A stretch of DNA of 17,799 nucleotides, taken from Clostridiales bacterium UBA7573 (GTDB lineage: Bacteria > Bacillota > Clostridia > Oscillospirales > CAG-272). Under the pieces are notes generated by a model, which saw only the letters and a list, made by a program, of their open reading frames with translations, was not told where the DNA came from and did no database searches. This document shows positions 7,627-14,226 of this stretch, piece by piece. Each line of letters opens with the position of its first letter. The stretch's first letter is position 1. The position numbers and the translations under genes are program-made. The stretch lies in the NCBI GenBank assembly GCA_002477905.1, contig DLLB01000015.1, forward strand, positions 1-17,799. The letters run 5' to 3'.

Positions 7627-7821
7627 ATGGAGACAGTTTTTTGGATTGTGGCGGCACTTGCGGTGTTTGCCGCGTTTGTAGCGGGGTTTTTGTTGGGGTG
7701 CTATTACACCCGGCAACGCCTGCGGCGTCAGCCGCTTAAACGCTTTACTTTGCGTCGGACGCGGGGAACTCCGAAAGCGGAAACGGAATGGGAGCGGTTT
7801 CTGACTCTATTGCAGCGATAA
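7627..7821 (+). CDS. Small one-pass membrane protein of the capsid operon
   Basis: This 64-residue protein is not assigned to a family. Residues about 5-27 form one hydrophobic membrane segment (FWIVAALAVFAAFVAGFLLG), preceded by a short acidic start. A strongly basic cytoplasmic-type tail follows (TRQRLRRQPLKRFTLRRTRG), then a short amphipathic end (EWERFLTLLQR). The AGGAGG ribosome site overlaps the stop codon of the preceding gene, so it is tightly coupled to it. The charge pattern puts the basic tail in the cytoplasm. It could be a holin- or pinholin-like protein, a capsid-to-membrane anchor or a virion membrane factor. None of these can be chosen from sequence alone. Confidence 0.6.
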   Translation: METVFWIVAALAVFAAFVAGFLLGCYYTRQRLRRQPLKRFTLRRTRGTPKAETEWERFLTLLQR

Positions 7822-7842
7822 CGCAAACAGAAAGGAATGAGG

Positions 7843-9384
7843 ATGATCGAAACGAAAAACGAATGGACGCCGGAGACGATATTCCGGCAATATGAAGCGG
7901 GCAAAGCGTATCACCGGCAGATCGGCTTTTGCGAAAGGGCGCGGGAAAATGAGCGCTTCTTCCGGGGGGATCAGTGGAACGGCACTCCGCCGAAGGGATT
8001 GCCCTGTCCGGTATTCAATGTGATCCGGCGCACAGTGCATTATTTGGTCAGCACGGTGCTTGCCAATCGGCTGTATGTCCGGTACAGTGCGGACGCACTG
8101 CCTTATGTGCAGAGCGCGGAGCACGCGGCGCGTTATGCGGACAGCATTGCTGCCTGCAACCGTTATTTTCAGTTTCGCTGGGAGCGTAATCACATGGATG
8201 CGCTTTTGCGGGAAGGATTGTTTGACGCGGCGCTGACAGGAGACGCGGTGTTTTATACCTACTGGGATCCGACCGTGCCGACCGGACAGCCGTTTGCAGG
8301 AGATTTTGTGACGGAACGCGTGGATGCGACGCAGTTGTTTGTGGCGGATGTGACCAAGGATGATCTCCAATCGCAGGAATATGTGATCTTAGCGGGGCGG
8401 GCGCCGGTATCGCGTCTGCGCCGGGAAGCCGCGGCTTGCGGGTGCGGTGCGGAGACGATTGCGGCAATCGTTGCGGACGACGCGGAGGATGCGGAAAGCG
8501 AAACGGAAGATAGAGACGCGCAGAAAGCTACCTATCTGATCCGTTTTTACCGTCGGTCGGACGGAAAAATCAGCTTTGACCGCGCGGTGCGCGGCGCACT
8601 GATCCAGCATGCGGACACCGGTTTAACCCGATACCCGATCGCGTATTTTCACTGGGATCCGACCAAGCACAGCTATCATGGCTGTGCGCCGGTCAGCGGG
8701 ATGATTCAGAACCAGAAATACATCAACAAGGCGTACGCTATGGTGATGAAGCACATGATGGACACAGCTTTCTCCAAAGTGATCTATGATAAAAAACGCA
8801 TCCCGGAATGGTCAAACGAAGTCGGGCAGGCAATCGGTATTCTGGGGGGCGACGTCAACGGCGCGGTGACGACTGTCGGCGTCGGAGAATTACAGGCTTG
8901 TTATCTGGATGTCATAAAAATGACTGTATCCCAGACCAAAGAACTGGCGGGCGCGACCGAAACCGCGCTCGGAGAAGGCGCGGCGAATAACACCAGCGCG
9001 ATTCTTGCCATGCGGGAAGCCGCGGTATTGCCATTGGAAAATGTACGCGCACGGCTTTGCCGCTGCGTGGAGGAGCTGGCGCTGATTTTTGCGGATATGA
9101 TGTGCGAATACTACGGTGCGGGCAGACTGCTGGCTTTTGAAGATCAGGACGGCATGCATCGGGAAAGCTGTGATTTTTCCGCTTTGCGCGGGTTATTATT
9201 GCGTGCAAAAGTGGAGGTCGGCAGCGGGATCCGGCTCACGCAGTCCGCACAGATGGCGGTACTGGATAAACTTTTGGATGGCGGATACATTACGCTTGCA
9301 CAGTATGTTGCGCGTTTGCCGGACGGCATGCTTGCCGAACGGGATGCACTGCTGGAAGAAATTCAGAGAAAGAAAGAGGAATAA
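7843..9384 (+). CDS. Phage portal protein
   Basis: The portal is the dodecameric ring at one vertex through which DNA is packaged. This 513-residue protein has the features of the podovirus/P22-like portal group. ARENERFFRGDQW (33-45) is followed by PVFNVIRR, the long helical crown segment with an acidic insert (about 211-226), two WDP motifs (141 and 271) and a stem region with MVMKHMMDTAFSKVIYD. Next is the SQTKELAGATETALGEGAANNTSAI type segment (about 363-387), followed by a helical C-terminus ending in Lys/Glu. The ATG at 7843 is preferred, because AAAGGA at 7831-7836 is 6 bases away; the ATG at 7837 touches it. The order large terminase, then portal, then scaffold and coat is that of a normal head module. 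Confidence 0.85.
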   Translation: MIETKNEWTPETIFRQYEAGKAYHRQIGFCERARENERFFRGDQWNGTPPKGLPCPVFNVIRRTVHYLVSTVLANRLYVRYSADALPYVQSAEHAARYADSIAACNRYFQFRWERNHMDALLREGLFDAALTGDAVFYTYWDPTVPTGQPFAGDFVTERVDATQLFVADVTKDDLQSQEYVILAGRAPVSRLRREAAACGCGAETIAAIVADDAEDAESETEDRDAQKATYLIRFYRRSDGKISFDRAVRGALIQHADTGLTRYPIAYFHWDPTKHSYHGCAPVSGMIQNQKYINKAYAMVMKHMMDTAFSKVIYDKKRIPEWSNEVGQAIGILGGDVNGAVTTVGVGELQACYLDVIKMTVSQTKELAGATETALGEGAANNTSAILAMREAAVLPLENVRARLCRCVEELALIFADMMCEYYGAGRLLAFEDQDGMHRESCDFSALRGLLLRAKVEVGSGIRLTQSAQMAVLDKLLDGGYITLAQYVARLPDGMLAERDALLEEIQRKKEE

Positions 9385-9386
9385 GC

Positions 9387-9857
9387 ATGGCGACGGAATC
9401 CAAAACCGCGGCGGAATTTGCCGCCGCAGAAATTGCCGCACAAAGCGCGGAAAAACCTACACCTACCCCGCTGACGGAGGACATCCCGGCGTTAAAGGCG
9501 GAAATTCAACGTTTGCAGGCGGAGCTTACCGCGAAAGAAACCAAAACAAGAGAAACGTTGGAATTTTCCCTGTTATATCCCGGTATTCCCTTAGACGGAC
9601 TTCCGCAGGAAGTGAAAGAAGCGGAGGAACTGCCGCTTGCCGCGGCATATGCGCTGTATGAACGCAAAAAGTTGCTGCTTTGCAGACAGGCGGAAGCAAT
9701 CAACGCGCAGAATGTTACGAAAGCAAGCGGTCAGGTCTGTCATGACGGCGGCGAGGACGGTTCGTTTACACTGGAAGAAGTGCGCAGGATGACGCCGGGG
9801 CAGATCCACCGGCATTATCAGAGCGTGCTGAACAGCTTGAAACGCAAACCGGATTAA
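9387..9857 (+). CDS. Capsid scaffolding protein (likely)
   Basis: This 156-residue protein is placed exactly between portal and coat genes, where scaffolding proteins lie. The N-terminus is Ala/Glu-rich and low in complexity (residues 1-30). It is followed by a predicted coiled coil (PALKAEIQRLQAELTAKETK, about 34-53), more charged helices, and a basic C-terminal helix-turn (EEVRRMTPGQIHRHYQSVL, then KRKPD). A charged C-terminal helix that binds coat subunits is the known feature of P22-type scaffolds. No protease domain is present, so coat processing is not implied. The start codon lies 2 bases after the portal stop, with AGAGGA inside the portal end. The family is inferred mainly from position, size and composition. 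Confidence 0.65.
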   Translation: MATESKTAAEFAAAEIAAQSAEKPTPTPLTEDIPALKAEIQRLQAELTAKETKTRETLEFSLLYPGIPLDGLPQEVKEAEELPLAAAYALYERKKLLLCRQAEAINAQNVTKASGQVCHDGGEDGSFTLEEVRRMTPGQIHRHYQSVLNSLKRKPD

Positions 9858-9904
9858 AGAAAAATCCACAAGAAAACCAAACAGAAAACAAAAAAGGAGA
9901 ATGA

Positions 9905-10744
9905 ATGATGGCAATCAATGATTTTATTTCGACTGTATGGAGTGAAACCCTGCACAAGGAACTGGACAAAGAGTACATTGCGGTGCGTAACTGCAACCGC
10001 GATTTTGAAGGCAGTATCCGCCGTGCGGGCGATACCGTGAATATCTGCGGCATTGAAGACATTCACGTTTTTTCCTACACGAAAAACAGCGACATCAGCG
10101 CATTGCAGACGCTGGACAGCACCAAGACGCAACTTCGTATCGACCAGGTAGAGGGATTCAATTTCCAGATTGACGATGTGGACCGCGCCCAGCAGAATCC
10201 GAAGCTGATGCAGCATGCGATGAGCCGCGCGGCAAGTGCGCTTGCCAACAGCGCGGATCGGTACGTATACGGATTGTATACCGGTATCAGTGCGGCGAAT
10301 ACCGTGAGTAAGGCGTCCGCGGCATATACGGATATGCTGGATCTGTTGCTCAAGGTGAGAACCAAACTGCTTGCCAACAATGTGGGCAGTAATACCGAAA
10401 CGGTTCTGGAGGTTTCGCCGGAGGTGGCGGCTTTGCTACTGAAAGCGAAAATCTTGACCACCGAATCGCAGGAAGTGATGGAGAAAGGTCTGCTCGGTAC
10501 GTTTATCGGCTTCAAGGTGTATGTATCGAATAATATCTGCACGGCAGAGGGGGAAAACAAGGCGGTCTATCACAAATGTCTTGCCCGCACCAAACGTGCC
10601 GTTGCATTTGCAGAACAGGTCAACAGCGTGGAGGCTTACCGTCCGGAACATCGTTTTGCGGACGCGGTGAAAGGGTTACACTTATATGGAGCGAAAATCG
10701 TGTATCCGAAGGAGATCGTATTGCTGGATCTGAATCTGGCATAA
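9905..10744 (+). CDS. Major capsid (coat) protein, P22/HK97-fold type
   Basis: This 279-residue protein is the most likely coat subunit. It opens with DFISTVWSETLHKELDKEY and RNCNRDFEGSIRRAGDTVNI (about 7-45), the pattern of P22-like and related Firmicutes coat proteins with an N-arm and E-loop. Later come a spine-helix-like segment (SRAASALANSADRYVYGLY), EVSPEVAALLLKAK (P-domain helix) and GTFIGFKVYVSNNI followed by a beta-rich ending HLYGAKIVYPKEIVLLDL, as in HK97-fold proteins. AAGGAG lies 5 bases upstream of ATG 9905 and 8 bases upstream of ATG 9908, so either can be the start. A 47-base gap precedes it; all other neighbours are closer. No protease cleavage region is apparent. Confidence 0.8.
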   Translation: MMAINDFISTVWSETLHKELDKEYIAVRNCNRDFEGSIRRAGDTVNICGIEDIHVFSYTKNSDISALQTLDSTKTQLRIDQVEGFNFQIDDVDRAQQNPKLMQHAMSRAASALANSADRYVYGLYTGISAANTVSKASAAYTDMLDLLLKVRTKLLANNVGSNTETVLEVSPEVAALLLKAKILTTESQEVMEKGLLGTFIGFKVYVSNNICTAEGENKAVYHKCLARTKRAVAFAEQVNSVEAYRPEHRFADAVKGLHLYGAKIVYPKEIVLLDLNLA

Positions 10745-10754
10745 GGAGCACCGC

Positions 10755-11135
10755 ATGAAATGTGAGCAGGTGTGTCAGATGGCACTGTCCTTGATCGAAG
10801 AAGCAACAAAAGCCACCTTTTATAACGCGCAGATGCTGGGATTAACCAATTTGCTGCTGGGGGAATTCTTTCCGGCATATGAAGCGTATGAGCTTGCGCA
10901 GAGCGGGCTTCGCGTACCGTGTCCACAGCCGGTACAGGCATTGACACAGCGGTTCCCGTTCCCCGATTGCTTCGCGCCTGCCTTCGCCTTCCGGCTTGCC
11001 GCAAGGCTGATCTCCATGGATCTGCCGGAGCGGGCAAAGGTTTATGAAACGCGTGCGGATTCGCTGCTGAAGCAGATGCAGGAAAATCTTCCTGCCGCCA
11101 TTGCACCGGTCAAAGACTGTTATGCAAATCTGTAA
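10755..11135 (+). CDS. Head-completion/head-tail connector-like protein
   Basis: This 126-residue, mostly helical protein is the last gene of the operon, directly after the coat gene, in the position of P22 gp4 or gp6-like connectors that extend the portal after packaging. The layout suggests alpha-helices at residues 5-20, 25-45, 75-95 and 100-120, with the FPFPDCFAPAFAFRLAARLI segment resembling the hydrophobic helix of connector proteins. AAGGAG lies 7 bases ahead of the ATG, and the coat stop is 10 bases upstream. The stop codon is fused with the base of a terminator hairpin, so no further genes belong to this transcript. The exact family is uncertain; another possibility is a short tail or neck protein. 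Confidence 0.55.
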   Translation: MKCEQVCQMALSLIEEATKATFYNAQMLGLTNLLLGEFFPAYEAYELAQSGLRVPCPQPVQALTQRFPFPDCFAPAFAFRLAARLISMDLPERAKVYETRADSLLKQMQENLPAAIAPVKDCYANL

Positions 11136-11174
11136 AAAAGGAAACGCCCATCGAAAGATGGGCGTTTCCTTTTT
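11135..11174. terminator. Terminator of the capsid operon (18-bp stem, GAAA loop)
   Basis: The arms at 11135-11152 and 11157-11174 pair perfectly over 18 bases, closed by a GAAA tetraloop between C and G. The left arm starts with A5 and the right arm ends with T5, so the hairpin can work in both directions: for the capsid operon on the plus strand and thiT on the minus strand. It begins at the last base of the connector stop codon. Confidence 0.92.
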
Positions 11175-11186
11175 GGGTGTGACGCA

Positions 11187-11801
11187 TCAGGCTTGCGGCT
11201 CTGCCGCGTCTGATGCGTTTTTCGCGGGCAATTGCAGAAACCGACGGAACTGCGCGTTCTGCAAAAAGAAGAACAGCGCAAGCACGGTAAACACGATTTC
11301 CGGCAACATGAAAGAACCGTTATATGCGAGGGAATAGAGTGCGGTGCGGTTGTGGAACTGTTCCACATACTCGGACGGGATTCCCCACAGGACCAGTCCG
11401 GAGAGGAAGTGACTGAAGAAACGCAAAAACAGGGCAAGCGCAGTGCCGAGCAATACGCCGGTGGTGCCTTTCTTACGGAAGATGCCGGCAAATCCGATCA
11501 CGGTGAACGCGAGCAGATAATCGAGGAAGAAACAAGCCACTAAAACAGCCGGCGTTAATCCCCAAGTCAGAATTTTGGAGAGATCCAGCACAAGCTGTAA
11601 TGCCGCGTAAACGAATCCCGTTCCCAGTCCGATGGCGATCCCGTGCCGGCAGGAGATCACCGCGATCGGGAGCATGGAGAGCAGGGTGATGGAGCCGCCG
11701 AAGATCAGAAACGGCGGTGTGATTTTGAGAAGGGACAGAACGGTGGCAAGGGCGATCATAATGGCGCATTCCACTAAGGTTTGCAGGTTTTTGTGTTTCA
11801 T
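11187..11801 (-). CDS. thiT: Thiamine transporter substrate-binding component ThiT (ECF family)
   Basis: This 204-residue membrane protein is the S-component of an ECF transporter, which captures thiamine and works with the general EcfA/A'/T module encoded elsewhere. Six membrane segments are apparent. The family's signature positions are present: GFVYAALQLVLD (about 62-73), LRFFSHFLSGLVLWG (about 126-140) and YNGSFMLPEIV (about 160-170), which together form the thiamine pocket in known ThiT proteins. The ATG at 11801 has GGAGGTG 7 bases upstream. The upstream TPP riboswitch independently supports thiamine as the substrate. The gene lies convergent to the capsid operon, and its stop is 13 bases after the shared terminator. 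Confidence 0.95.
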   Translation of the reverse strand: MKHKNLQTLVECAIMIALATVLSLLKITPPFLIFGGSITLLSMLPIAVISCRHGIAIGLGTGFVYAALQLVLDLSKILTWGLTPAVLVACFFLDYLLAFTVIGFAGIFRKKGTTGVLLGTALALFLRFFSHFLSGLVLWGIPSEYVEQFHNRTALYSLAYNGSFMLPEIVFTVLALFFFLQNAQFRRFLQLPAKNASDAAEPQA

Positions 11802-11821
11802 GAAAACACCTCCGAAAAATA

Positions 11822-11862
11822 AAAAAATCTTGCAGACGGAAGATTCCGCGGCAAGATTTTTT
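11822..11862 (-). terminator. Riboswitch-controlled intrinsic terminator before thiT
   Basis: The arms AAAAAATCTTGC and GCAAGATTTTTT (11822-11833 and 11851-11862, plus-strand reading) pair over 12 bases. The enclosed part can form a smaller hairpin. On the minus strand the stem ends in a long T run, just downstream of the TPP aptamer and 20 bases before the thiT start codon. This fits transcription termination when TPP is bound. The alternative antiterminator pairing was not worked out. Confidence 0.75.
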
Positions 11863-11894
11863 GAATTCCGAATGATAATCGAAACGAACAAAGA

Positions 11895-11975
11895 TCTCCC
11901 TACGGCGGCATTATCCGCATCAGGTAAAGGGTTCGGGAAAAATCCCGTCTCAGCCGTTGCCAGCACCCCCGCGTT
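11895..11975 (-). promoter_or_regulatory. TPP riboswitch (THI element)
   Basis: Read on the minus strand, this has the conserved TPP aptamer pieces in order: GGGGGTGC at the start of P1/P2, GGCTGAGA, a P3 hairpin with the GGGATTTTTCCC-type stem, then ACCCTTTACCTGATGCGGAT and TAATGCCGCCGTAGGGA closing P4/P5 and P1. The match to the known element is essentially textbook. It sits between a consensus promoter and a terminator, and controls thiT. Confidence 0.97.
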
Positions 11976-11990
11976 TTCCGTTGCGTGTTG

Positions 11991-12019
11991 ATTGTATCAC
12001 ACCGTGCACGCGCTGTCAA
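11991..12019 (-). promoter_or_regulatory. Promoter of thiT
   Basis: On the minus strand TTGACA (12014-12019) and TACAAT (11991-11996) are spaced by 17 bases, with TGA before the -10. This is a strong, near-consensus sigma-A promoter, directly upstream of the riboswitch. Confidence 0.85.
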
Positions 12020-12077
12020 GCATTTTTTCAAAAAAATCGAAAATTTCCGAAAAAATCCCGAAAACCGACGTCCTCTC

Positions 12078-12106
12078 TTGACATTTTACAAAAAATGCGT
12101 TATACT
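12078..12106 (+). promoter_or_regulatory. Promoter of the Fur-family gene
   Basis: TTGACA (12078-12083) and TATACT (12101-12106) are spaced by 17 bases, 46 bases before the start codon. It is divergent from the thiT promoter with 58 bases between the two -35 boxes. No clear Fur, Zur or PerR box was seen over the promoter. Confidence 0.85.
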
Positions 12107-12152
12107 GAAAGAAGCAGAAACTCAAGCTCGATCAAACGGAGGAAATTCGCCT

Positions 12153-12584
12153 ATGGAGGAGAAGCATACACGTCTGACGCGGCAGAAATCCCTGATGCTC
12201 GCAGTTTTTTCAGAGCGGCGCGGGGAAGATCTGACTGCGGAGGAAGTCCTCGCGGCATTGGACGCGAACGGAACGCACATCGGTCTTGCTACCGTATATC
12301 GGAATCTGAGTGCGTTTGAGCAGGAGGGAAAGCTCATTCGTGTGGTGGCGGGCTCTACCGCGTCCACGCGGTATCGTTATGCGGGGGAAAAAGAAGCGAT
12401 CTATTCCCATTACCATATGGTCTGCACCGCCTGTGGGGAGCTTGCGCCGTTTGACAAGGAGATTCTGGCGCGCATGGAGCGCGCGGTATCGGAGAAAACC
12501 GGTTATGCCGTGACCGATCGGCAGGTGCTGTTTTACGGGATTTGTCCCGCTTGCCGCCGCCGGATGCAGCTACATCAGAAGTAG
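12153..12584 (+). CDS. Fur-family metal-responsive transcriptional regulator
   Basis: This 143-residue protein is a dimeric winged-helix repressor of the Fur/Zur/PerR family. The DNA-binding part shows TAEEVLAALDANG and the family-specific GLATVYRNLSAFEQEGK (about 44-60). The dimerisation part has the His-Tyr-His site (86-88) before VCTACG. Two CxxC pairs, Cys91/Cys94 and Cys131/Cys134, form the structural zinc site. The ATG at 12153 is preceded by GGAGGAAA; the longer frame to 11985 crosses its own promoter and is rejected. Where Bacillus PerR has the iron-ligating Asp in the RFD motif, this protein appears to have Arg (STRYRY), so assignment as PerR is doubtful, and Fur or Zur are both possible. 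Confidence 0.9.
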   Translation: MEEKHTRLTRQKSLMLAVFSERRGEDLTAEEVLAALDANGTHIGLATVYRNLSAFEQEGKLIRVVAGSTASTRYRYAGEKEAIYSHYHMVCTACGELAPFDKEILARMERAVSEKTGYAVTDRQVLFYGICPACRRRMQLHQK

Positions 12585-12599
12585 TACGCAGTCGTAGGG

Positions 12600-12625
12600 G
12601 TGCGCACAGATTGCCGTATGCGCAC
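12600..12625. repeat. Short inverted repeat after the Fur-family gene
   Basis: GTGCGCA (12600-12606) and TGCGCAC (12619-12625) can form a 7-bp stem with a 12-base loop. It lies in the 193-base convergent gap and lacks a T run, so it is not a terminator. The GTAGGGGTGCGCAC context is like that of short dispersed intergenic repeats in gut Clostridia, but no second copy is in the window. Confidence 0.35.
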
Positions 12626-12677
12626 TGCAAAGGCGTGCACGATCGCTTGCGCAAACATAGCGAAAAAGAAGCTGGCC

Positions 12678-12696
12678 CTGTCTTTTGCAAAGACAG
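12678..12696. repeat. Small hairpin in the fur-argH gap
   Basis: CTGTCTTT (12678-12685) and AAAGACAG (12689-12696) pair perfectly over 8 bases around a 3-base loop. Reading on the minus strand it is followed by a T-rich stretch about 15 bases later (TTCTTTTT), so it might be a weak second terminator for the argH transcript. The function is unproven. Confidence 0.3.
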
Positions 12697-12717
12697 CCGG
12701 AATGGAAAAAGAAACCT

Positions 12718-12766
12718 AATCGGGAGCGTCTTTCCTGCAAACGGTGCAGGAAAGACGCTCCCGATT
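12718..12766. terminator. Bidirectional terminator between the Fur gene and argH (21-bp stem)
   Basis: The arms at 12718-12738 and 12746-12766 pair perfectly over 21 bases around the 7-base loop AAACGGT, and a T5 run follows on the plus strand. On the minus strand the stem is followed by a T after the A-rich 12706-12714 region. It serves the convergent ends of the Fur-family gene and argH. Confidence 0.92.
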
Positions 12767-12777
12767 TTTGTTTTGTG

Positions 12778-14160
12778 TTACCGTAAATAGTGCAGATACC
12801 TGCGGACATAGGCAATTTGCGATTCCACGGACTTTGGCGCGGTCCCGCCCTCGGATATACGCGAGCGTACGCAATACGCAAGCGAAATGGCATCGTACAG
12901 ATCATCCGTAAACAGTTCGGAATAGCGGCGGTACTCTGCGAGCGGCAGTTCCTCCAGCGTGGTATTTTCCGCAATACAGTGCGCCACCAGTTGTCCGGTG
13001 ATCTTGTACGCGGTGCGGAACGGCAATCCTTTTTTCACAAGGTAATCCGCACAGTCAGTGGCGTTGATGAATCCCTTTGCGGCGGCACGGCGCATGTTCT
13101 CCGGAAGCACCTGCATGGTGGACAGCATGGGGATCAGAACGCCAAGGCACTGCGTCAGCGTATCAAAGCAGTCGAAGATTGCTTCTTTGTCCTCCTGCAT
13201 ATCTTTGTTGTACGCAAGCGGCAACCCCTTCATTTGCGTTAAAAGCGCCATCAGATCTCCGTAAACGCGTCCGGTCTTGCCGCGCACCAGCTCCGCAATG
13301 TCCGGATTCTTTTTCTGCGGCATGATGCTGGAGCCGGTGGAAAAGGCGTCATCGAGTTCGATGAATTTGAATTCCCAGGAGGACCATAGAATGATCTCCT
13401 CGCAAAAACGGGAGAGATGCATCATCAGAATCGAGCAGGCACCGGCAAGTTCAATGCAGAAATCCCGATCGGAAACGCTGTCTAAACTGTTCTGCGTCAC
13501 GGCGTCGAATTCCAGGAGCTTTGCCACCAGCCCGCGGTCGGTGGCATAAGTGGTTCCGGCAAGCGCACACGCGCCGAGCGGCAACTCGTTCATGCGCGCA
13601 CCGGCGTCGGTAAAACGGCCGATGTCCCGCAGAAACATCATGGCGTATGCCATCAGATGATGCCCGAAAGTGATGGGCTGTGCCCGCTGTAAGTGGGTAT
13701 AGCCGGGCAGGATGGTTTCGGTATGCGCTTCTGCAAGATCACACAGGGTTTGCAGAAGCTGTTTGACCTGCGTGAGCAGTTGTGTGATGGCGTCTCTTAA
13801 ATAAAGGCGGATATCCAGGGCAACCTGATCGTTGCGGGAACGTGCGGTATGCAGTCGTTTGCCGACTTCTCCGATGCGTCGCGTCAGCTCCGCTTCTACA
13901 AACATATGAATATCTTCTGCGGTTTCGTCGATCTTCAGCGCACCGCTTTCCAGATCGTTCAGAATTTCTTCCAGTGCGGAAACGATCTGCGTCGCGTCTT
14001 CTTTGGAAATGATGTGTTGTGCCGCGAGCATGGTGGCGTGTGCCATGGAACCGCAAATATCCTGCCGGTACATCCGGCAGTCTACGCGGATGGAAGAATT
14101 GAAGTCGTTGACCGCGCTGTCAAGGGCTTTGGAAAAGCGTCCTGCCCACATGGTTTCCAT
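12778..14160 (-). CDS. argH: Argininosuccinate lyase
   Basis: This 460-residue enzyme cleaves argininosuccinate to arginine and fumarate, the last step of arginine biosynthesis. It has the fumarase/aspartase superfamily signature GSSIMPQKKNPD (276-287), with catalytic Ser277/278 and Lys283. Other conserved parts are TARSRNDQVALD (105-116) and GYTHLQRAQPITFGHH with the catalytic His156. The start METMWAGRF at 14160 fits the family (usually MxLWGGRF); a frame extends to 14220 but the ribosome site AAAGGA lies after it. argG, the normal partner, is not in the window. The gene ends at the bidirectional terminator and follows the alpha-galactosidase gene by 66 bases on the same strand with no terminator between them, so they may share a transcript. 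Confidence 0.97.
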   Translation of the reverse strand: METMWAGRFSKALDSAVNDFNSSIRVDCRMYRQDICGSMAHATMLAAQHIISKEDATQIVSALEEILNDLESGALKIDETAEDIHMFVEAELTRRIGEVGKRLHTARSRNDQVALDIRLYLRDAITQLLTQVKQLLQTLCDLAEAHTETILPGYTHLQRAQPITFGHHLMAYAMMFLRDIGRFTDAGARMNELPLGACALAGTTYATDRGLVAKLLEFDAVTQNSLDSVSDRDFCIELAGACSILMMHLSRFCEEIILWSSWEFKFIELDDAFSTGSSIMPQKKNPDIAELVRGKTGRVYGDLMALLTQMKGLPLAYNKDMQEDKEAIFDCFDTLTQCLGVLIPMLSTMQVLPENMRRAAAKGFINATDCADYLVKKGLPFRTAYKITGQLVAHCIAENTTLEELPLAEYRRYSELFTDDLYDAISLAYCVRSRISEGGTAPKSVESQIAYVRRYLHYLR

Positions 14161-14226
14161 ATCCGTCATTCCTTTCTGCTTTGGGATTGTTTTGGAGGGG
14201 ATCGGGTAAGCCGGCGTCAAGGCGGC

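Noticed and set aside
4040..11250. Attachment-site repeats flanking the capsid operon
   Set aside because: No shared direct repeat was seen by eye between the 4020-4200 and 11136-11250 ends, and no tRNA gene is at either end; short imperfect repeats cannot be excluded without a computation.
12542..12790. 82-residue open frame in the fur-argH gap
   Set aside because: It starts inside the Fur gene in another frame and runs through the terminator hairpin; the product is of low complexity with no ribosome site.
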